A stretch of DNA of 8,749 bases from Ardenticatenales bacterium. Lineage in GTDB: Bacteria; Chloroflexota; Anaerolineae; Promineifilales; UBA4811. The stretch spans positions 1-8,749 of the forward strand of contig WSZX01000200.1 of the NCBI GenBank assembly GCA_013139935.1, written 5' to 3'. A program made the position numbers and the translations under genes. Positions 6,126 to 8,749 of the stretch are shown piece after piece. Under the pieces are notes generated by a model. It did no database searches. It had not been told where the DNA came from and was given only the letters and a program-made list of their open reading frames with translations. How positions within the stretch are numbered: the first letter of the stretch is position 1; each line of letters begins with the position of its first letter.

Positions 6126-8329
6126 GCATCCCTTACGCGCAGGAGGGAAACTCGGCGGTCGTCTACCTGCTTGAGGCACAAGAAGACCAGCGGGCCCTCA
6201 AAGTCTTTCACCCCCGCTTTCGCACCCTGCACTTGGTCTCACCTCCCGATCAGATCGCATCCCTGGCCTCTCTCCCTGGCCTACAGGTCTGCCAGCGCAC
6301 CATCCTCACTCCCAGTCGGCATGCCGAACCCCTTCGTTCCTTCCCCTACTTGATCTACGCAGTCCTTATGCCCTGGGTGGAAGGACCAACCTGGCAGACG
6401 ATCCTGTTGAGTCGGAATGACCCATCGTGGTCACCCTTTGCTCCAGAGCAATCCCTCTCCATCGCCCGCGCGCTGGCGCGGGTTCTGCTCTCCATGGAAG
6501 AGCGCAGCATCGCCCATTGCGACCTCTCCGCCTCCAACTTGATCCTCTCCCCTGACTTTTCCCAGGCCACGGCGGCCCTCGTCGACGTCGAAGGCATCTA
6601 CGCGCCGCGTCTTACGCGGCCGGAGCTGCCGCCGGCCGGGTCTCCAGGCTATGCACACAAGACATCCTCGCAGGGATTATGGAATGCCAAGGCCGACCGC
6701 TTTGCCGGCGCGGTCCTCCTGGCCGAGATCCTTGGCTGGAGCAGCGACAAAGTACGGCAAGCAGCCTGGGGAGAGAGCTACTTCCAGGCCGAAGAGACGC
6801 AGCGCGACAATGAGCGCTACCAGATCCTGATCACCAGTCTACGAATGGATTGGGGAGATGCAATTGCCAACCTCCTTACCCGCGCCTGGCACGCAGACAC
6901 CGTGGCCGAGTGCCCTACATTGGGAGAGTGGCTGGTAGCCCTGCCGGACGAGGCAGTTGCGCCGACGGTGGAGGTCAGCAAGAGGGCACCAAAGCCAGAC
7001 CGGACGGCCGATCTTGAGATCTCTCAACTCATCCTCCAGGCGGTGCAGGCAACCAGCGACGGCGAACTGGACACCGCGCTGGCTCTGTACCACCGCGCGG
7101 CCCGCATTGCACCAACAAAACTCGCCACCGATCTCGAGAACCGCATCAGGTCCCTGGAGGAACAGCGCCGTGAGGTGGCCGGCTGGGCTTGCCCCCATTG
7201 CGGAGAACAGGTAGCTCCTGAACTGGAGATCTGTCCGCAGTGCGGGCTCGGCCGGTGGGAGCCCGTGGGACCCCCAACGCTGCGGGGGACGTCAGCCAAA
7301 GGAAAACGATCGATAGCCATTTTAGCCCGGATTCTCGGCGGGACGATTGTACTGGCCTCTCTGGTGGGCCTGACCGGGCTCCGCTTTGGTTGGTGGCCCC
7401 TGGCGATCTGGCAGACACCAACTCCAACCGCGACGCAGACCGCCGCCCCTACCACCACTCTGACAGCCAGTCCCACTCTAACTCTAACTCCGACACCCAC
7501 GACCGAGCCGACCGTCACGCAGACCCCTCCCCCCACACCGACCGCTACACAGACCCCGACGCTTGCACCTGGCGACAGGTGGATGCGCCCCGGCGACACG
7601 ATGACCATGGTCTATGTCCCCGCCGGGGAGTTCGAGATGGGGAGCACCGAGGGCGCCAGCGACGAACGGCCGGTGCACACGATTCGGTTGAATAGCTTCT
7701 GGATTGATCGGACCGAGGTCACCAACACACAGTATCGTCAGTGCGCAGAGGCAGGGGTGTGTGAGGCACCCACAGAGTGTGACTGGGGCATTCCAACATA
7801 CGAAGATGAAGCCAAGGCGGACCACCCAGCGGTCTGTGTAGATTGGTTCGGCGCGCAAGCATACTGCGAGTGGGCCGGTGGGCGCCTGCCGACCGAGGCG
7901 GAGTGGGAGTACGCAGCCCGCGGGCCGGCGCAAAATACCTACCCGTGGGGAGACACCTTTGATGGTGAACTATTGAACTACTGTGATGCAAACTGCGAGT
8001 ATGACCACCGGGATTCTACGTACGACGATCGATACGAGATGACTGCACCGGTCGGCTCCTACTCGGATGGCGCCAGTTGGTGCGGCGCACTGGACATGGC
8101 AGGCAATGTGTGGGAGTGGGCTGCGGACCGGTACGACAACGATTACTATGCTGACTCTCCCAGTTGGAATCCCACCGGCCCGTCAGCGGGAGATTACCGG
8201 GTCCTGCGCGGTGGCAGTTGGACAGGCCTTGAGAGGAATGTCCGTTCTGCCGACCGCGATTATGACAGACCCTACCCGCGCTACCACGCGGTCGGATTTC
8301 GATGTGTTTCCACCGGCCCGGAAGGCTGA
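6044..8329 (+). CDS. Membrane-anchored protein kinase with FGE/SUMF1-like C-terminal domain (copy 1)
   Basis: 761 residues. An N-terminal kinase domain (about 20-300) has a nucleotide-loop-like EGNSAVVYLL, Lys53 in ALK, catalytic loop HCDLSASN (158-165) and Mg-binding Asp181 in DVE in place of DFG; SPGY (200-203) and ADRFAG follow. These residues suggest an active but divergent kinase. A TPR-like helical stretch (about 323-380) leads to a zinc ribbon (C383, C386, C397, C400), a membrane helix (about 424-456), a Thr/Pro-rich stalk (457-506) and an FGE-like domain (about 514-757) with GEFEMGS, GRLPTEAEWEYAARG (613-627), DMAGNVWEW (684-692) and RVLRGGSW (719-726). The kinase should be cytoplasmic and the FGE domain outside; nine Cys there could form disulfides. 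The Cys pair of true FGEs after RGGSW is missing, so a binding role is likelier than formylglycine synthesis. ATG 6044 is chosen from copy 2, where TAG precedes it. No good ribosome site is seen. Confidence 0.9.
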   Translation: MPFQPQAHQELTIDGVPFRFAEHPNAPGIPYAQEGNSAVVYLLEAQEDQRALKVFHPRFRTLHLVSPPDQIASLASLPGLQVCQRTILTPSRHAEPLRSFPYLIYAVLMPWVEGPTWQTILLSRNDPSWSPFAPEQSLSIARALARVLLSMEERSIAHCDLSASNLILSPDFSQATAALVDVEGIYAPRLTRPELPPAGSPGYAHKTSSQGLWNAKADRFAGAVLLAEILGWSSDKVRQAAWGESYFQAEETQRDNERYQILITSLRMDWGDAIANLLTRAWHADTVAECPTLGEWLVALPDEAVAPTVEVSKRAPKPDRTADLEISQLILQAVQATSDGELDTALALYHRAARIAPTKLATDLENRIRSLEEQRREVAGWACPHCGEQVAPELEICPQCGLGRWEPVGPPTLRGTSAKGKRSIAILARILGGTIVLASLVGLTGLRFGWWPLAIWQTPTPTATQTAAPTTTLTASPTLTLTPTPTTEPTVTQTPPPTPTATQTPTLAPGDRWMRPGDTMTMVYVPAGEFEMGSTEGASDERPVHTIRLNSFWIDRTEVTNTQYRQCAEAGVCEAPTECDWGIPTYEDEAKADHPAVCVDWFGAQAYCEWAGGRLPTEAEWEYAARGPAQNTYPWGDTFDGELLNYCDANCEYDHRDSTYDDRYEMTAPVGSYSDGASWCGALDMAGNVWEWAADRYDNDYYADSPSWNPTGPSAGDYRVLRGGSWTGLERNVRSADRDYDRPYPRYHAVGFRCVSTGPEG
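7412..7561 (+). repeat. Thr/Pro-rich low-complexity stalk
   Basis: Bases rich in ACN and CCN codons encode about 50 residues that are almost entirely Thr, Pro, Ala and Gln. It joins the membrane helix to the FGE-like domain. Such stalks are common in extracytoplasmic proteins of Chloroflexota and may be glycosylated. The period is irregular; it is a coding linker rather than a satellite. Confidence 0.8.
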
Positions 8330-8667
8330 GTTGCTCGTGCATCTCGGAACGACAGAATCCGGCCCTGGCAAGCTGGATGCCTCCTGTGAAAGAGTGGGCC
8401 CCCTTCTAATAGCGAGCTGGGGCCGCAGTTCCGGGGAGCTGCAATGAAGAGCCGCCGGAGGCCCAAGGGCAGGCTGCGCCGGTATCATGGTCATGGTATC
8501 TCTGCCGGAAGAAACGACCGGAAACCCATGCGCGGCTAGAGTTCCAGTGCAGATCAACCCGCGGATGACATGGCCCCGCCTCGTGCGATAGGCGGCCAGA
8601 ATTGTCGGCAAACTCGAGGCTCAGGAACTGTCCTCGTCTAGGAAAGAGACCCGGCCACAGAGATTAG
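8330..8667 (+). other. Spacer between the two kinase-FGE copies
   Basis: 338 bases with no credible gene. Open frames on both strands lack family features. A hairpin at 8425-8442 (GCAGTTCC with GGAGCTGC, containing one T-G pair) lacks a T-tract. The last 47 bases (8621-8667) are the conserved leader of copy 2. No clear promoter was found, so copy 2 may be read through from copy 1 or have an unrecognised promoter. Confidence 0.5.
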
Positions 8668-8749
8668 ATGCCTTTTCAACCAAAAGCCCATCAAGAACTG
8701 ACCATCGACGGCGTGCTCTTCCGCTGTGCCGAACACCCCAACGCGCCCG
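8621..8749 (+). repeat. Tandem duplication, start of copy 2
   Basis: Second member of the 129-base match with 5997-6125 (seven substitutions, no gaps). It runs to the last base of the window, so the repeat surely continues. Confidence 0.95.
8668..8749 (+). CDS. Kinase-FGE-like protein, copy 2 (5' fragment, cut by window end)
   Basis: Twenty-seven codons are visible. The encoded N-terminus differs from copy 1 only by Gln6 to Lys, Pro17 to Leu and Phe20 to Cys. A fourth coding difference (the Pro5 codon, CCG to CCA) is silent. TAG at 8665-8667 lies in frame immediately before the ATG, so translation cannot begin further upstream. Whether this copy keeps the kinase, membrane and FGE parts, or is a pseudogene, cannot be seen. 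Its position 338 bases after copy 1 on the same strand makes a tandem duplication the simplest explanation. Confidence 0.85.
   Translation, partial: MPFQPKAHQELTIDGVLFRCAEHPNAP

Noticed and set aside
7412..7561. Possible tandem DNA repeat or CRISPR-like array
   Set aside because: The periodicity comes from Thr and Pro codons in a protein stalk; there are no spacers and no exact repeat unit.
7024..7608. 194-residue minus-strand frame opposite the kinase-FGE gene
   Set aside because: Its Val/Gly repeats are the reverse reading of the Thr/Pro stalk codons, a shadow of the real gene.
8183..8611. 142-residue minus-strand frame after the kinase-FGE gene
   Set aside because: It overlaps the conserved FGE C-terminus and shows no domain; probably chance.

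Overview
The window is GC-rich, tightly packed bacterial DNA. No rRNA or phylogenetic marker is present, so the host is inferred. Three things together suggest Chloroflexota (Anaerolineae-like): a SpoIIIAA/Ycf45-type ATPase with an R3H domain next to tmk, an FmdB zinc-ribbon protein next to gmk, and a membrane kinase joined to a formylglycine-generating-enzyme-like (FGE/SUMF1) domain by a Thr/Pro-rich stalk. This assignment is moderate confidence at best.

Layout. Bases 1-516 are the 3' end of a radical SAM protein gene whose Fe-S cluster region lies upstream of the window. Bases 517-986 hold no convincing gene but contain several hairpins, a degenerate 35-bp direct repeat and a cluster of CTGCAC/GTGCAG boxes. 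A good promoter (987-1015) precedes a compact plus-strand operon: a GNAT acetyltransferase, a second larger GNAT-like protein, the ATPase/R3H protein and thymidylate kinase (tmk). The genes in it overlap by 4 and 23 nt and are then separated by 2 nt. A convergent minus-strand fmdB-like gene follows. It is divergent from guanylate kinase (gmk), and the shared promoter region carries -10 boxes in both directions and three CATGAA boxes.

From 5997 to the end lies the most distinctive part. It begins with a 761-residue protein built as cytoplasmic protein kinase, zinc ribbon, one membrane helix, Thr/Pro-rich stalk and outer FGE-like domain. After a 338-nt spacer, a second copy of the same gene begins at 8668 and runs off the window. 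The 47-nt leader and first 82 coding bases match copy 1 without gaps at 122 of 129 positions, so this is a tandem duplication with a 2,624-bp repeat unit. Copy 2 has an in-frame stop directly before its ATG, which fixes the start of copy 1 by homology.

How the genes work together: tmk and gmk supply dTDP and GDP for nucleotide synthesis. The ATPase/R3H protein probably acts on nucleic acid. The kinase-FGE pair looks like a membrane sensor or surface-binding family that is expanding in place. No reverse transcriptase, transposase, CRISPR array, tRNA or rRNA was recognised.
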